Assembly: GCA_947494325.1 (NCBI GenBank)
Contig: CANLUS010000003.1
Span: forward strand, 310,001-374,000
Direction of reading: 5' to 3'
DNA: 64,000 nucleotides
Source of the DNA: an uncultured Flavobacteriaceae bacterium
GTDB lineage: Bacteria; Bacteroidota; Bacteroidia; Flavobacteriales; Flavobacteriaceae
The notes beneath the pieces are model-generated. The model did no database searches and was not told the origin of the DNA. It worked only from the letters and a program-made list of their open reading frames with translations. Position numbers and translations under genes: made by a program. Below, in pieces: positions 1 to 8,417 of the stretch (position 1 is its first letter; each line of letters starts with the position of its first letter).

Positions 1-2436
1 GGTGTGTTATGTTTTGGATGGGATGGTGAAATATATACCATGAAAGAGGGTGAACAACCTTCTAAAGTAGCCGTTAAAATCAATGCTGATGCCCAGTATA
101 ATGACGTTGTGATTAAAAGAATTACGGGCGGAGCATCAGACTTCGCCGTGTCACCAAATAACAAAGAGGTAGCCTTTATAGCACATGGTGAAGTGTTTGT
201 GACATCAATTGAACATTCGGTTACTAAACGAATTACCGATACGCCTCAGCAGGAACGTAATTTAACCTTTAGCAAAGATGGAAAGTCACTTGTGTATGCT
301 ACCGAAAGAGGAAGTAGTTGGGATATTTACAAAGCAACGCTTGGTCGTTCACAAGACAAATATTTCTACAATGCAACGATCATTAACGAAACGGCATTGA
401 TAGATACAGAAGCCGATGAGTTTCAACCAGAGTATTCTCCTGATGGAAAGGAAATAGCATATCTCGAGAATCGATCAACTATAAATGTATACAATGTAGC
501 TTCGAAGAAGACAAGAAAAGTAATGGATGGTTCTCTAAACTATTCATATTCTGATGGTGACCAGTATTTCGCGTGGGCGCCAGATAGTAAATGGTTATTA
601 GTTCATTTTTTCGATGCGGATAGATGGAATACAGATATCGGATTGCTTAATGTTGGATCTAAAGAAATGATCAATCTTACTAAAAGTGGTTATAATAATT
701 ATGGTGCAAAATTCGCCATGGATGGAGAAATGGTCTATTGGGCAACCGATAAACAAGGATATCGATCACACGGTAGTTGGGGAGCGCAAAGCGATGTGTA
801 TGCCATTTTCTTAACGCAAGATGCGTATAATAAATTCTCATTATCCAAAAGCGATTACGAATTATGGAAAGAGGAGCAAGAAGATGCGAAGAAAGAAAAG
901 AGCGATGATGATGCAGATAAAAAGAAAGACAAAAAGAAAAAAGCAGCTAAAGATGCGAAAAAGGCGACAGCCAAGCTCTTGAAAATAGAAAAAGATGGCT
1001 TAGATGATCGAAAAGTGAGATTGACAACCAATTCGTCATTTTTGGCCGATTTCTTAATTGATAAAAAAGGAGAGGAATTATTCTATATCACCAGGTTTGA
1101 AAAAGGGTATGATCTATGGTCTAACAAATTTAAAGACAACAAAACAAAACTGTTGGCAAAACTAGGTACGACGGGATCTAGTCTGGAGTTTGATAAAGAT
1201 CAAAAACAAATTTATTATTTAAATCGCGGACGAATCAATAAAGTATCTGCGAAAGATGGCAGTAATAAAGGGGTTTCGTTTTCGAGTGAAATGAATTTAA
1301 ATAAACAAGAAGAAAGAGCCTATATGTTCAATCATGCTTGGAGACAGTTTAAAATGAAATTTTACGTTGAAGATTTGCATAATGTTGATTGGGATATGTA
1401 CAAAAAAGTATATTCTAAATTCCTTCCGCATATTAATAATGGATATGATTTTGCCGAAATGTTAAGTGAAATGCTCGGTGAAGTAAATGCTTCTCATACA
1501 GGTTCGGGTTATTTCGGTGGGCCAAGCATAAGAGATCGTACGGCGACATTCGCAGCTTTTTATGATGAAAGTTATCAAGGTGATGGATTAAAAATTGCCG
1601 AGATTATAGATAAAAGTCCGTTACATACCAAAACTGGTAAGATCAAACCAGGTGTGGTGATTGAGAAAATAAATGGTACAACGATTAAATCGGATATGAA
1701 TCAATATCATTTAATGAACCGAACTGCAGGTACGAAGTTATTGGTAGGCTTATATAATCCTGCAACGAAAACTAGGTGGAGCGAGGTGATCAAGCCTATT
1801 TCGACTGGTGCCGAGAACAATTTGTTATATGAACGTTGGATTGAAAGTAGAGAAGCACAAGTTGATAAATTATCGAACGGTCAAATCGGATATGTGCATG
1901 TACGTGGTATGAATAGTGCTAGCTTTAGAGAGGTTTTTGAAAAAGTTTTAGGAAAGCATAATAAGAAAAAAGCCTTGATTGTCGATACGAGATTTAACGG
2001 TGGAGGATGGTTGCATGACGACTTGGTTACTTTCCTTGACGGAAAAAATTACTTAAGATTTGAACCTAGAGGTCAAAAAAATATGGGAGGTGAACCAGCA
2101 AATAAATGGCAAAAACCTTCATGCGTATTAATGAGCGAAAGTAATTATTCTGACGCGCATATGTTTCCATACGCCTATAAAGCATTAGGCATCGGAAAAC
2201 TTGTTGGAATGCCTGTTCCTGGAACAGGAACCGCAGTATGGTGGGAGACGTTACTAGATGGTGAAACCTATTTCGGAATTCCGCAAGTGGGTATGCGAAC
2301 GGGAGATGGTAAATTGATGGAAAATACCCAACTAGAACCAGATGTGAGAGTTAACAATGAATACAGTAATGTACTCAATGGAGAAGACCAACAATTGGAA
2401 GCTGCCATAAAGCTATTATTAGAAACTTCTAAATAA
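1..2436 (+). CDS. Tricorn-like S41 family peptidase (5' end cut by window edge)
   Basis: The frame is open from base 1, so the N-terminus lies outside the window. What remains is the tail of a WD40/TolB-type beta-propeller (SPDGKE-like blades in the first ~290 residues), a very Lys-rich charged stretch (~residues 285-325), further propeller repeats, a PDZ-like segment (~540-600, GVVIEKINGTTI) and the S41 tail-specific protease domain. The probable nucleophile is the Ser of NYSDAHMFP (residue ~716, codon 2149-2151), followed by Asp as in tricorn protease. Family knowledge: tricorn-type enzymes trim oligopeptides; Bacteroidetes members are usually exported, but the signal peptide cannot be checked here. 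A paralogue lies at 58439-61669. A strong hairpin terminator follows the stop. Confidence 0.9.
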   Translation, partial: GVLCFGWDGEIYTMKEGEQPSKVAVKINADAQYNDVVIKRITGGASDFAVSPNNKEVAFIAHGEVFVTSIEHSVTKRITDTPQQERNLTFSKDGKSLVYATERGSSWDIYKATLGRSQDKYFYNATIINETALIDTEADEFQPEYSPDGKEIAYLENRSTINVYNVASKKTRKVMDGSLNYSYSDGDQYFAWAPDSKWLLVHFFDADRWNTDIGLLNVGSKEMINLTKSGYNNYGAKFAMDGEMVYWATDKQGYRSHGSWGAQSDVYAIFLTQDAYNKFSLSKSDYELWKEEQEDAKKEKSDDDADKKKDKKKKAAKDAKKATAKLLKIEKDGLDDRKVRLTTNSSFLADFLIDKKGEELFYITRFEKGYDLWSNKFKDNKTKLLAKLGTTGSSLEFDKDQKQIYYLNRGRINKVSAKDGSNKGVSFSSEMNLNKQEERAYMFNHAWRQFKMKFYVEDLHNVDWDMYKKVYSKFLPHINNGYDFAEMLSEMLGEVNASHTGSGYFGGPSIRDRTATFAAFYDESYQGDGLKIAEIIDKSPLHTKTGKIKPGVVIEKINGTTIKSDMNQYHLMNRTAGTKLLVGLYNPATKTRWSEVIKPISTGAENNLLYERWIESREAQVDKLSNGQIGYVHVRGMNSASFREVFEKVLGKHNKKKALIVDTRFNGGGWLHDDLVTFLDGKNYLRFEPRGQKNMGGEPANKWQKPSCVLMSESNYSDAHMFPYAYKALGIGKLVGMPVPGTGTAVWWETLLDGETYFGIPQVGMRTGDGKLMENTQLEPDVRVNNEYSNVLNGEDQQLEAAIKLLLETSK

Positions 2437-2440
2437 TTGA

Positions 2441-2466
2441 AAAGCCTCGAAAGAGGCTTTCTTTTT
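2441..2466 (+). terminator. Rho-independent terminator after the S41 peptidase
   Basis: Perfect 8-bp stem AAAGCCTC/GAGGCTTT closing a GAAA tetraloop, followed by C and T5. It begins 5 bases after the peptidase stop codon and ends 3 bases before the ATG of the next gene, so that gene must start transcription inside or upstream of the hairpin, or be reached by read-through. Confidence 0.85.
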
Positions 2467-2468
2467 CT

Positions 2469-3143
2469 ATGCAATTATTATTAGCCGCAGTAGCACCAGC
2501 CTTCGTTATTATCATGTATATCTATATAAAAGATAAACATGAAAAAGAACCTAGACATTTATTAATTTATAATTTCTTGTTCGGTGCAATCGTGAGCGTG
2601 ATTGTGACGACGATTTTATATTTTTTGTTTGCTGAGTTTTTTCCACCATTTATAGAGAAAAGTGTCTTTGATCAGTTTATCAAGGCCTTTTTAATGGTTG
2701 GCCTAATTGAAGAGTTTAGCAAATATATTATAGTGCGATATTACGCTCAGCCCAAAGAAGCTTTTAACGAACCCTTTGATGGGATTGTCTATGCTGTGAT
2801 GGTCTCAATGGGTTTTGCCGTGACGGAGAATATATTTTATGTATTTCAATATGGCATGCCAACCGCAATTACCAGAGCGTTTACGGCTGTACCTGCACAT
2901 GCTACTTTTGGGGTGCTCATGGGATATTTTATGGGGAAAGCCAAGTTTTCTAACAATAAAAAAACAATGAACCTCATTGGCTTGCTGTTAGCGGTGTTGT
3001 TTCACGGTGCCTACGATTTCTTTTTGTTTATTCCGTTTGTACCAGGAATTTGGACAGGTGCTTTTATATCACTTGCCATAGGATTATTTTTGTCGAGAAA
3101 GGCCATTAAAACCCATCAGAACAATTCGAATTTTAAGACATAG
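2469..3143 (+). CDS. PrsW-type intramembrane metalloprotease
   Basis: 224 aa polytopic membrane protein of about the usual PrsW length. The three conserved family motifs are present: GLIEEFSKY (EExxK, ~residue 80), a second motif with FDGIVYAVMVSMGFAVTEN (~residue 105) and C-terminal histidines in HATFGV and FHGAYDF. These form the putative zinc site. PrsW in Bacillus performs site-1 cleavage of an anti-sigma factor; the substrate here is unknown and no anti-sigma gene adjoins. The N-terminus (MQLLLAAVAPAF, then YIYIKDKHEKEP) matches the family start, so ATG 2469 is kept although it lies directly behind a terminator hairpin and has no normal leader. Confidence 0.85.
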   Translation: MQLLLAAVAPAFVIIMYIYIKDKHEKEPRHLLIYNFLFGAIVSVIVTTILYFLFAEFFPPFIEKSVFDQFIKAFLMVGLIEEFSKYIIVRYYAQPKEAFNEPFDGIVYAVMVSMGFAVTENIFYVFQYGMPTAITRAFTAVPAHATFGVLMGYFMGKAKFSNNKKTMNLIGLLLAVLFHGAYDFFLFIPFVPGIWTGAFISLAIGLFLSRKAIKTHQNNSNFKT

Positions 3144-3167
3144 ATAGTCAGCAATAATACAGTAAAT

Positions 3168-3194
3168 AAAATAGTTAACATTATTAACTATTTT
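3168..3194. repeat. AT-rich 11-bp inverted repeat upstream of the carboxylase operon
   Basis: Perfect dyad AAAATAGTTAA / TTAACTATTTT around a 5-base loop CATTA. It lies 25 bases after the prsW-like stop and 43 bases before the GTG of the biotin carrier gene. A near-consensus -7 box (TATATTTA, 3207-3214) follows, placing the dyad about where a -33 element and upstream operator would be. It could be a weak U-tailed terminator or an operator; sequence alone does not decide. Confidence 0.5.
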
Positions 3195-3236
3195 TAAATT
3201 TTAAGTTATATTTACAATCACATAAAATTAAACAAC

Positions 3237-3722
3237 GTGAGTACTTCTTATACCGTAAAAGTGAATAATGACTTCGATTTTGACATCGATGCTATCGAAC
3301 TTGCTAAGTTTGATGCCGTGCAAAATTCGGAATCGGAATTTCATATATTAAGCGAAAATAAATCCTATAAGGCGAACATAATCAACGCCGATTTTAATCA
3401 GAAAAAATACATCATTAGTATTAATGACAACAATTATACTGTTGATATTTCTAACGAGTTAGATGCATTGATTAAAGAAATGGGCTTCTCTTTGGGTAAT
3501 GCTAAAAAAGTAAATGAAATCAAAGCGCCCATGCCGGGTCTAATTTTAGACATCAATGTAACTGTTGGAGATACTGTAAACGAAGGGGATACGCTACTTA
3601 TATTAGAAGCAATGAAAATGGAAAATAGTATTGCAAGTCCATGTGAAGGAATTATCAAATCTATTTCTGTTAAAAAGTCAGATGCAGTTGAAAAAAATCA
3701 ATTATTAGTAGAATTCGAATAG
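3237..3722 (+). CDS. Biotin carboxyl carrier subunit of acyl-CoA carboxylase
   Basis: 161 aa. The C-terminal half is a biotinyl/lipoyl domain with the biotin attachment motif EAMKMEN (Lys at ~residue 127) and the APMPGLI sequence that opens the domain. The first ~85 residues resemble the BT linker region that joins carrier and carboxylase in propionyl-CoA carboxylase alpha chains, here on a separate polypeptide. GTG is the only start that gives the full N-terminal domain; no ATG occurs before the biotin motif. It is the first gene of a three-gene operon (1-base gap to the carboxylase) and would carry carboxybiotin between the two following subunits in the cytoplasm. Confidence 0.88.
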   Translation: MSTSYTVKVNNDFDFDIDAIELAKFDAVQNSESEFHILSENKSYKANIINADFNQKKYIISINDNNYTVDISNELDALIKEMGFSLGNAKKVNEIKAPMPGLILDINVTVGDTVNEGDTLLILEAMKMENSIASPCEGIIKSISVKKSDAVEKNQLLVEFE

Positions 3723-3723
3723 T

Positions 3724-5163
3724 ATGAAAAAGATATTAGTTGCCAATAGAGGAGAAATTGCTATTCGCGTGATGCAAACGGCAAAAAAAATGGGAATCAA
3801 AACGGTTGCTGTATATTCTACTGTAGATAGACACGCACCCCATGTAAAATACGCCGATGAAGCTGTATTAATAGGGGAGGCTCCGTCGAGTGAATCGTAT
3901 CTCCGACAAGATAAAATTATAGAAGTGGCCAAAAGTTTGCAAGTCGATGCAATTCATCCCGGTTATGGATTTTTAAGTGAGAATGCGGATTTTGCTGAAA
4001 AAGTAGAGCAAAATGACATCATATTTATAGGTCCAAGATCGAAAGCTATCAAAGTCATGGGGAGTAAACTAGCGGCAAAAGATGCAGTAAAAGCATATGA
4101 TATCCCGATGGTTCCTGGTATAGATAAAGCCATTACCGATGTGAAGAAGGCGACAGGGATTGCGAAAGAAATAGGCTTTCCTATTTTAATAAAAGCTTCC
4201 GCAGGAGGTGGTGGAAAAGGAATGCGTGTAGTGAACAAAGAAGCCGATTTAGAAAGTCAAATGAACAGAGCGATTAGTGAAGCGACTTCGGCCTTCGGGG
4301 ATGGCTCTGTTTTTATCGAGAAGTATGTCACTTCTCCAAGACATATTGAAATTCAAGTAATGGCCGATACACATGGCAACGTGGTTCATTTGTTTGAGAG
4401 AGAATGCAGTATTCAGCGTCGTCATCAAAAAGTGGTAGAAGAAGCACCTTCGGCAGTCTTATCACCTAAGTTACGTACCGAAATGGGAGAAGCTGCTATC
4501 AAAGTGGCGAAGGCCTGTGATTATGTAGGCGCCGGAACGGTAGAGTTTTTACTCGATGATGATCATAATTTCTATTTTCTAGAAATGAATACGAGACTGC
4601 AAGTAGAGCATCCTGTAACGGAGTTGATTAGTCAAACCGATTTAGTAGAACTACAAATACGTGTAGCTCGTGGTGAAAAACTTCCGATGCAGCAAGAGGA
4701 TTTAAAAATTACTGGGCATGCCTTAGAGCTACGTGTATATGCCGAAGATTCGTTAAATGATTTTTTACCTAGTGTTGGAACCTTAGAGAATTATAAATTA
4801 CCAATAGGTGATAATATTCGAGTAGATAATGGTTTTGAAGAAGGGATGGAAATTCCAATTTATTACGATCCTATGTTATCGAAGTTAATTACCTATGGTG
4901 AAACAAGGGCAGAAGCCATTGAACTAATGATCAAAGCCATTCGAGCATATAAAATTGAAGGTATCGAAACAACATTGCCGTTTGGAAAGTTCGTTTGTGA
5001 ACACGAAGCATTTCGTTCAGGTAATTTTGATACGCACTTTGTGCAGCAGTATTATTCGCCAGAAGCATTGAAAAAACAACAAGAAGAAGAGGCGAAAATT
5101 GCTGCTTTAGTGGCAGTGCAACAGTATATTAAAGATCAACAATTGTTACGTTTACCAAATTAG
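3724..5163 (+). CDS. Biotin carboxylase subunit (AccC-like) of acyl-CoA carboxylase
   Basis: 479 aa, close to the length of stand-alone biotin carboxylases. N-terminal biotin-carboxylase domain (KKILVANRGEIAIRV), ATP-grasp domain with glycine-rich loop KASAGGGGKGMR (~residues 158-170) and the active-site block EMNTRLQVEHPVTE (~residues 285-298), then the C-terminal domain. It carboxylates biotin on the preceding carrier protein using ATP and bicarbonate. It lies one base after the carrier stop and 6 bases before the carboxyltransferase. A short Gln/Glu-rich tail (KKQQEEEAK) ends the protein. Since the carboxyltransferase looks propionyl-CoA-type, this is unlikely to be the only AccC for fatty-acid synthesis. 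Confidence 0.92.
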   Translation: MKKILVANRGEIAIRVMQTAKKMGIKTVAVYSTVDRHAPHVKYADEAVLIGEAPSSESYLRQDKIIEVAKSLQVDAIHPGYGFLSENADFAEKVEQNDIIFIGPRSKAIKVMGSKLAAKDAVKAYDIPMVPGIDKAITDVKKATGIAKEIGFPILIKASAGGGGKGMRVVNKEADLESQMNRAISEATSAFGDGSVFIEKYVTSPRHIEIQVMADTHGNVVHLFERECSIQRRHQKVVEEAPSAVLSPKLRTEMGEAAIKVAKACDYVGAGTVEFLLDDDHNFYFLEMNTRLQVEHPVTELISQTDLVELQIRVARGEKLPMQQEDLKITGHALELRVYAEDSLNDFLPSVGTLENYKLPIGDNIRVDNGFEEGMEIPIYYDPMLSKLITYGETRAEAIELMIKAIRAYKIEGIETTLPFGKFVCEHEAFRSGNFDTHFVQQYYSPEALKKQQEEEAKIAALVAVQQYIKDQQLLRLPN

Positions 5164-5169
5164 AGCATC

Positions 5170-6711
5170 ATGGATTCCAAAATAAAAGATTTAAACGAAA
5201 AATTAGCAAAAGCTTATCTTGGTGGAGGTCAAGCCAGAATAGATAGACAACATGAAAAAAAGAAATTAACGGCCCGTGAACGTGTTAATTATTTATTAGA
5301 TGAAGGATCGTTTGAAGAAATAGGAGCGTTGGTTACGCATCGAACCAAAGATTTTGGGATGGATAAACAGCAGTTTTATGGAGATGGAGTAGTGACAGGA
5401 TATGGCACTGTACATGGGCGATTAATCTATGTATTTGCACAAGATTTTACCGTTTTTGGTGGTTCCTTATCGGAAACACATGCTGAGAAGATTTGTAAAA
5501 TCATGGATCTTGCAGTGAACGTAGGTGCACCACTTATTGGGTTGAATGATTCAGGTGGAGCGCGTATTCAAGAAGGAGTACGTTCACTTGGAGGTTATGC
5601 TGATATATTTTATAAAAATGTGCAGGCATCTGGAGTGATTCCTCAAATTTCTGCAATTATGGGCCCCTGTGCGGGAGGTGCAGTATATTCACCGGCGATG
5701 ACCGATTTCACCTTGATGGTTGAAGATACTAGCTATATGTTTGTTACAGGGCCGAATGTGGTAAAAACAGTGACGAATGAAACGGTAACCTCTGAAGAAT
5801 TGGGGGGCGCTAGTACACATTCTACAAAGTCTGGCGTGGCACATAAAACGTCTTCAAATGATATTGAATGCCTTGAGGATGTGAAAAAATTATTGAGCTA
5901 TCTACCTCAAAATAATACACAAACTGCAGCGATGTTGCCCTTCGAATTAAAAGATGAAGTACGGGATTCGCTATCGACTATTATACCGGATAATGCCAAT
6001 AAACCTTATGACATGCATGAGGTCATTAAAGGTATCATCGATGAAGATTCGTTTTACGAAATTCATAAAGACTATGCCGAGAATATTTTAGTAGGTTTTG
6101 CACGTTTGGGAGGTCGAAGTGTTGGAATCGTAGCCAATCAACCCTTGTTTTTAGCGGGCGTTTTAGACGTGAATAGTTCTAAGAAAGCAGCACGTTTTGT
6201 GCGTTTCTGTGACGCTTTTAACATCCCATTATTGGTGTTAGAAGATGTGCCTGGATTTTTACCAGGTACAGATCAAGAGTGGAACGGTATTATAGTGCAT
6301 GGAGCGAAACTCTTGTACGCTTTAAGTGAGGCAACGGTACCAAGAGTGACTGTGATTACAAGAAAAGCATATGGAGGTGCTTACGATGTAATGAATTCGA
6401 AACATATTGGTGCCGATATGAATTTTGCCTGGCCGAGTGCAGAGATTGCCGTCATGGGAGCAAAGGGAGCAGCAGAAATTATCTTTAAAAGAGAAATCCA
6501 AGCTGCCGATGATCCTGAAGCGAAATGGAAAGAAAAAGAAGCCGAATATGCTGAATTATTTGCCAATCCGTATAGTGCTGCCGAACGTGGATTTATCGAT
6601 GAGGTTATTTTACCAAAAGACACTAGACGCAAGTTGATTAAGGCCTTCTCAATGTTAGAAGGTAAAAAAGTAGATAGACCTCAACGTAAACACGGCAATA
6701 TACCGTTGTAG
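5170..6711 (+). CDS. Acyl-CoA (propionyl-CoA) carboxylase carboxyltransferase, beta subunit
   Basis: 513 aa, full length for the PccB family, with both crotonase-fold carboxyltransferase halves. Acyl-CoA side: [16 protein letters not shown] and [12 protein letters not shown]. Carboxybiotin side: [16 protein letters not shown] and [14 protein letters not shown]. It transfers the carboxyl group from biotin to an acyl-CoA. The Asp of GGAYDVM is the position known in Streptomyces PccB (Asp422) to favour propionyl-CoA over acetyl-CoA, so methylmalonyl-CoA formation is the likely role. No mutase or epimerase gene lies in the window. The gene ends 7 bases from the convergent GNAT gene, with no clear terminator between. 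Confidence 0.9.
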   Translation: MDSKIKDLNEKLAKAYLGGGQARIDRQHEKKKLTARERVNYLLDEGSFEEIGALVTHRTKDFGMDKQQFYGDGVVTGYGTVHGRLIYVFAQDFTVFGGSLSETHAEKICKIMDLAVNVGAPLIGLNDSGGARIQEGVRSLGGYADIFYKNVQASGVIPQISAIMGPCAGGAVYSPAMTDFTLMVEDTSYMFVTGPNVVKTVTNETVTSEELGGASTHSTKSGVAHKTSSNDIECLEDVKKLLSYLPQNNTQTAAMLPFELKDEVRDSLSTIIPDNANKPYDMHEVIKGIIDEDSFYEIHKDYAENILVGFARLGGRSVGIVANQPLFLAGVLDVNSSKKAARFVRFCDAFNIPLLVLEDVPGFLPGTDQEWNGIIVHGAKLLYALSEATVPRVTVITRKAYGGAYDVMNSKHIGADMNFAWPSAEIAVMGAKGAAEIIFKREIQAADDPEAKWKEKEAEYAELFANPYSAAERGFIDEVILPKDTRRKLIKAFSMLEGKKVDRPQRKHGNIPL

Positions 6712-6717
6712 GCATAA

Positions 6718-7173
6718 CTACCTAAAATGCAATTTCATACCTTCATGCGAAGCCTTAAAACCTAATTTTTCATAAAATTTCAATGCTTCAGGTCGTTTTT
6801 TATCGGTGGTCAACTGGATTAAATGTGCATTTCTATCTTTCGCACGTTCTATGGCCCATTTAAATAAGGTTTCTCCTAAACCTTCGCCTCTTTTATCTTT
6901 GTGAATTCGTACGGCTTCAATTTGTGCACGAATGCCACCTTGATAGGTTAAATATTGAATAAAACTCAATTGCAGTGTCCCAATGATAGAGCCATCAGTT
7001 TCCTGAATTACAATCAATTCCTGATTAGGATCGCTGTCAATTTTTTGAAAAGCTTCATAGTACACCGAAGGTAAAGGGTCTTGAAAGTTTTCTCGAGTTT
7101 GTCCCAAAGCATCATCAGCAATCATTTCAACGAGCTTCGGAATATCTTCTTTGATGGCTTTTCTAAATTTCAT
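6718..7173 (-). CDS. GNAT family N-acetyltransferase
   Basis: 151 aa single-domain GNAT protein: beta-strand IIGTLQLSFI, acetyl-CoA pyrophosphate-binding loop around RIHKDKRGEGLGETLF (the Q/RxxGxG/A motif) and the C-terminal ALKFYEKLGFKASHEGM. It would transfer an acetyl group from acetyl-CoA to an amine; the substrate cannot be told. It lies 5 bases downstream of the amidohydrolase on the same strand, so the two are almost certainly co-transcribed. A C-terminal block of this kind is common in GNATs that act on small molecules or N-termini. Confidence 0.82.
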   Translation of the reverse strand: MKFRKAIKEDIPKLVEMIADDALGQTRENFQDPLPSVYYEAFQKIDSDPNQELIVIQETDGSIIGTLQLSFIQYLTYQGGIRAQIEAVRIHKDKRGEGLGETLFKWAIERAKDRNAHLIQLTTDKKRPEALKFYEKLGFKASHEGMKLHFR

Positions 7174-7178
7174 AGTTT

Positions 7179-8267
7179 CTATTTTGGAAAGAGGCTTTTA
7201 TCGAGTCCTGGTACCAAGCGTAAGGCATTTTTATAATATACTTTTTTTAGTATGTCATCATCCAAATCTAATCCATACATCCGCCAATAGGCATGGTATT
7301 TTTTATGATACGGGAAGTATTCATCATTACTTTCTAACACTCTAAAATAAGTAGGAAATTCATTCGGTTTCCAACTGTCTTTACCAAATAAAATACGATC
7401 TTGATATTTCGTGAAAAAGGCTTTCGCAAAGCGAGGTTGTCTGCCCAATTCTGCGATGATGGCACCAATTTCTACCGACATATTAGGCATTTCATCCATC
7501 AACGTACTCAACTTCTCGAGATCGTTGGCGAACCAACCCATATGCGCATTGATGAATTGTGTTTTTGGGTGTTTTCGAAACATATTATGTTGTTCTTGTA
7601 TAATCTGTTCCCAAGGAGCCGGATTCGTCGCATCGCGTTTTCTTCGTGGATGCGTTTTTAATTCTAACCATCGTTCATTGTCTCCATCAAAAGGATCCCA
7701 AAAAGATTTCGGGTCGGCTGCATGAATCAATACCGGAATACCGAGTTCTCCACACTTGGCCCATACAGGGTCTAATCGAGGATCGTCAATCGCCAAACGT
7801 TTGCCATTAATATCCGTATTACGAAGTCCCAAACTCTTATATACTTTCAATCCGCGTGCACCATTCTTCACATCTTGTTCTAATTGAGCTGCCGCCTTCT
7901 TTCCCCAGTCTTTTTCACCGACACCTTGAAAACTGACATTAGCAAATACAACAAAACGGTTAGGGTAGTGGTCGGCAATATTTTTAACTGATTGTTGGAG
8001 TTTTTCACCCGAGCGTCCACTAAGATTTACCATAATTCCCATATTTAAGGTATCCATCGCAGCAATAACAGGAGCTAGATCTTGCGTGGGCATTCTATAT
8101 TGATGACCATGGATATCGATAAATGGAAACTTTGCTTTTTTAATGAGTTGACCAGGCACGACTAGAGTCGATTTCGGATTGTATTCTTCAAAGGATAAAT
8201 CCTGAGCTGAAATGGAAATGATAAAAAATAAAGCAAGCACTAAGAGAAAAGTATTCTTATAATTCAT
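7179..8267 (-). CDS. Exported amidohydrolase-family (TIM-barrel) metal-dependent hydrolase
   Basis: 362 aa with an N-terminal signal peptide (MNYKNTFLLVLALFFIISISAQ). The mature part carries FIDIHGHQ (the HxH metal motif of the amidohydrolase-2 family), a central His in IPVLIHAADPKSF, FINAHMGW and a C-terminal Asp in LFGKDSWKPNEF. These residues would coordinate one catalytic metal. Family members hydrolyse or decarboxylate small cyclic or aromatic substrates, and the substrate here is unknown. Export to the periplasm is inferred from the signal peptide. It is the first gene of a two-gene unit with the GNAT gene and has a promoter-like sequence immediately upstream. Confidence 0.82.
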   Translation of the reverse strand: MNYKNTFLLVLALFFIISISAQDLSFEEYNPKSTLVVPGQLIKKAKFPFIDIHGHQYRMPTQDLAPVIAAMDTLNMGIMVNLSGRSGEKLQQSVKNIADHYPNRFVVFANVSFQGVGEKDWGKKAAAQLEQDVKNGARGLKVYKSLGLRNTDINGKRLAIDDPRLDPVWAKCGELGIPVLIHAADPKSFWDPFDGDNERWLELKTHPRRKRDATNPAPWEQIIQEQHNMFRKHPKTQFINAHMGWFANDLEKLSTLMDEMPNMSVEIGAIIAELGRQPRFAKAFFTKYQDRILFGKDSWKPNEFPTYFRVLESNDEYFPYHKKYHAYWRMYGLDLDDDILKKVYYKNALRLVPGLDKSLFPK

Positions 8268-8271
8268 TTAG

Positions 8272-8299
8272 TAAAGTTATTAGGGTTTAAAGATACCAA
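8272..8299 (-). promoter_or_regulatory. Bacteroidetes-type promoter of the amidohydrolase-GNAT unit
   Basis: Read on the minus strand: TTG (8299-8297), 17-base spacer, TAACTTTA (8279-8272), which is 7 of 8 to the TAnnTTTG -7 consensus. The box ends 4 bases before the ATG, implying a very short or absent leader. Confidence 0.5.
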
Positions 8300-8405
8300 T
8301 ATGTATACTACAATGCTATTTTTTAGGAAATGTTTAACACGACAATTGCTTCATAATTAACGGTATATTAATAGAAGAATAGCTTCCCAATCTTTAGAAT
8401 TGAAG

Positions 8406-8413
8406 TATCTTTG
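8406..8413 (+). promoter_or_regulatory. Perfect -7 box TATCTTTG ahead of the MFS gene
   Basis: TATCTTTG matches TAnnTTTG exactly and ends 4 bases before ATG 8418. No convincing TTTG lies at -33. Its position argues against the upstream in-frame TTG at 8400 as start, since that would put the promoter inside the coding region. Confidence 0.5.
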
Positions 8414-8417
8414 CCAG

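Noticed and set aside
4-6. GTG at base 4 as the start of the first peptidase
   Set aside because: The frame is open at the window edge and the protein begins in mid-propeller, so the true start lies outside.
6381-6632. Open frames opposite or beside the carboxyltransferase gene
   Set aside because: They are reverse or shifted readings of a strongly conserved gene, with no promoter and no family resemblance.
8400-8402. TTG start for the MFS exporter
   Set aside because: It would place a perfect -7 promoter box inside the gene; ATG 8418 fits better.
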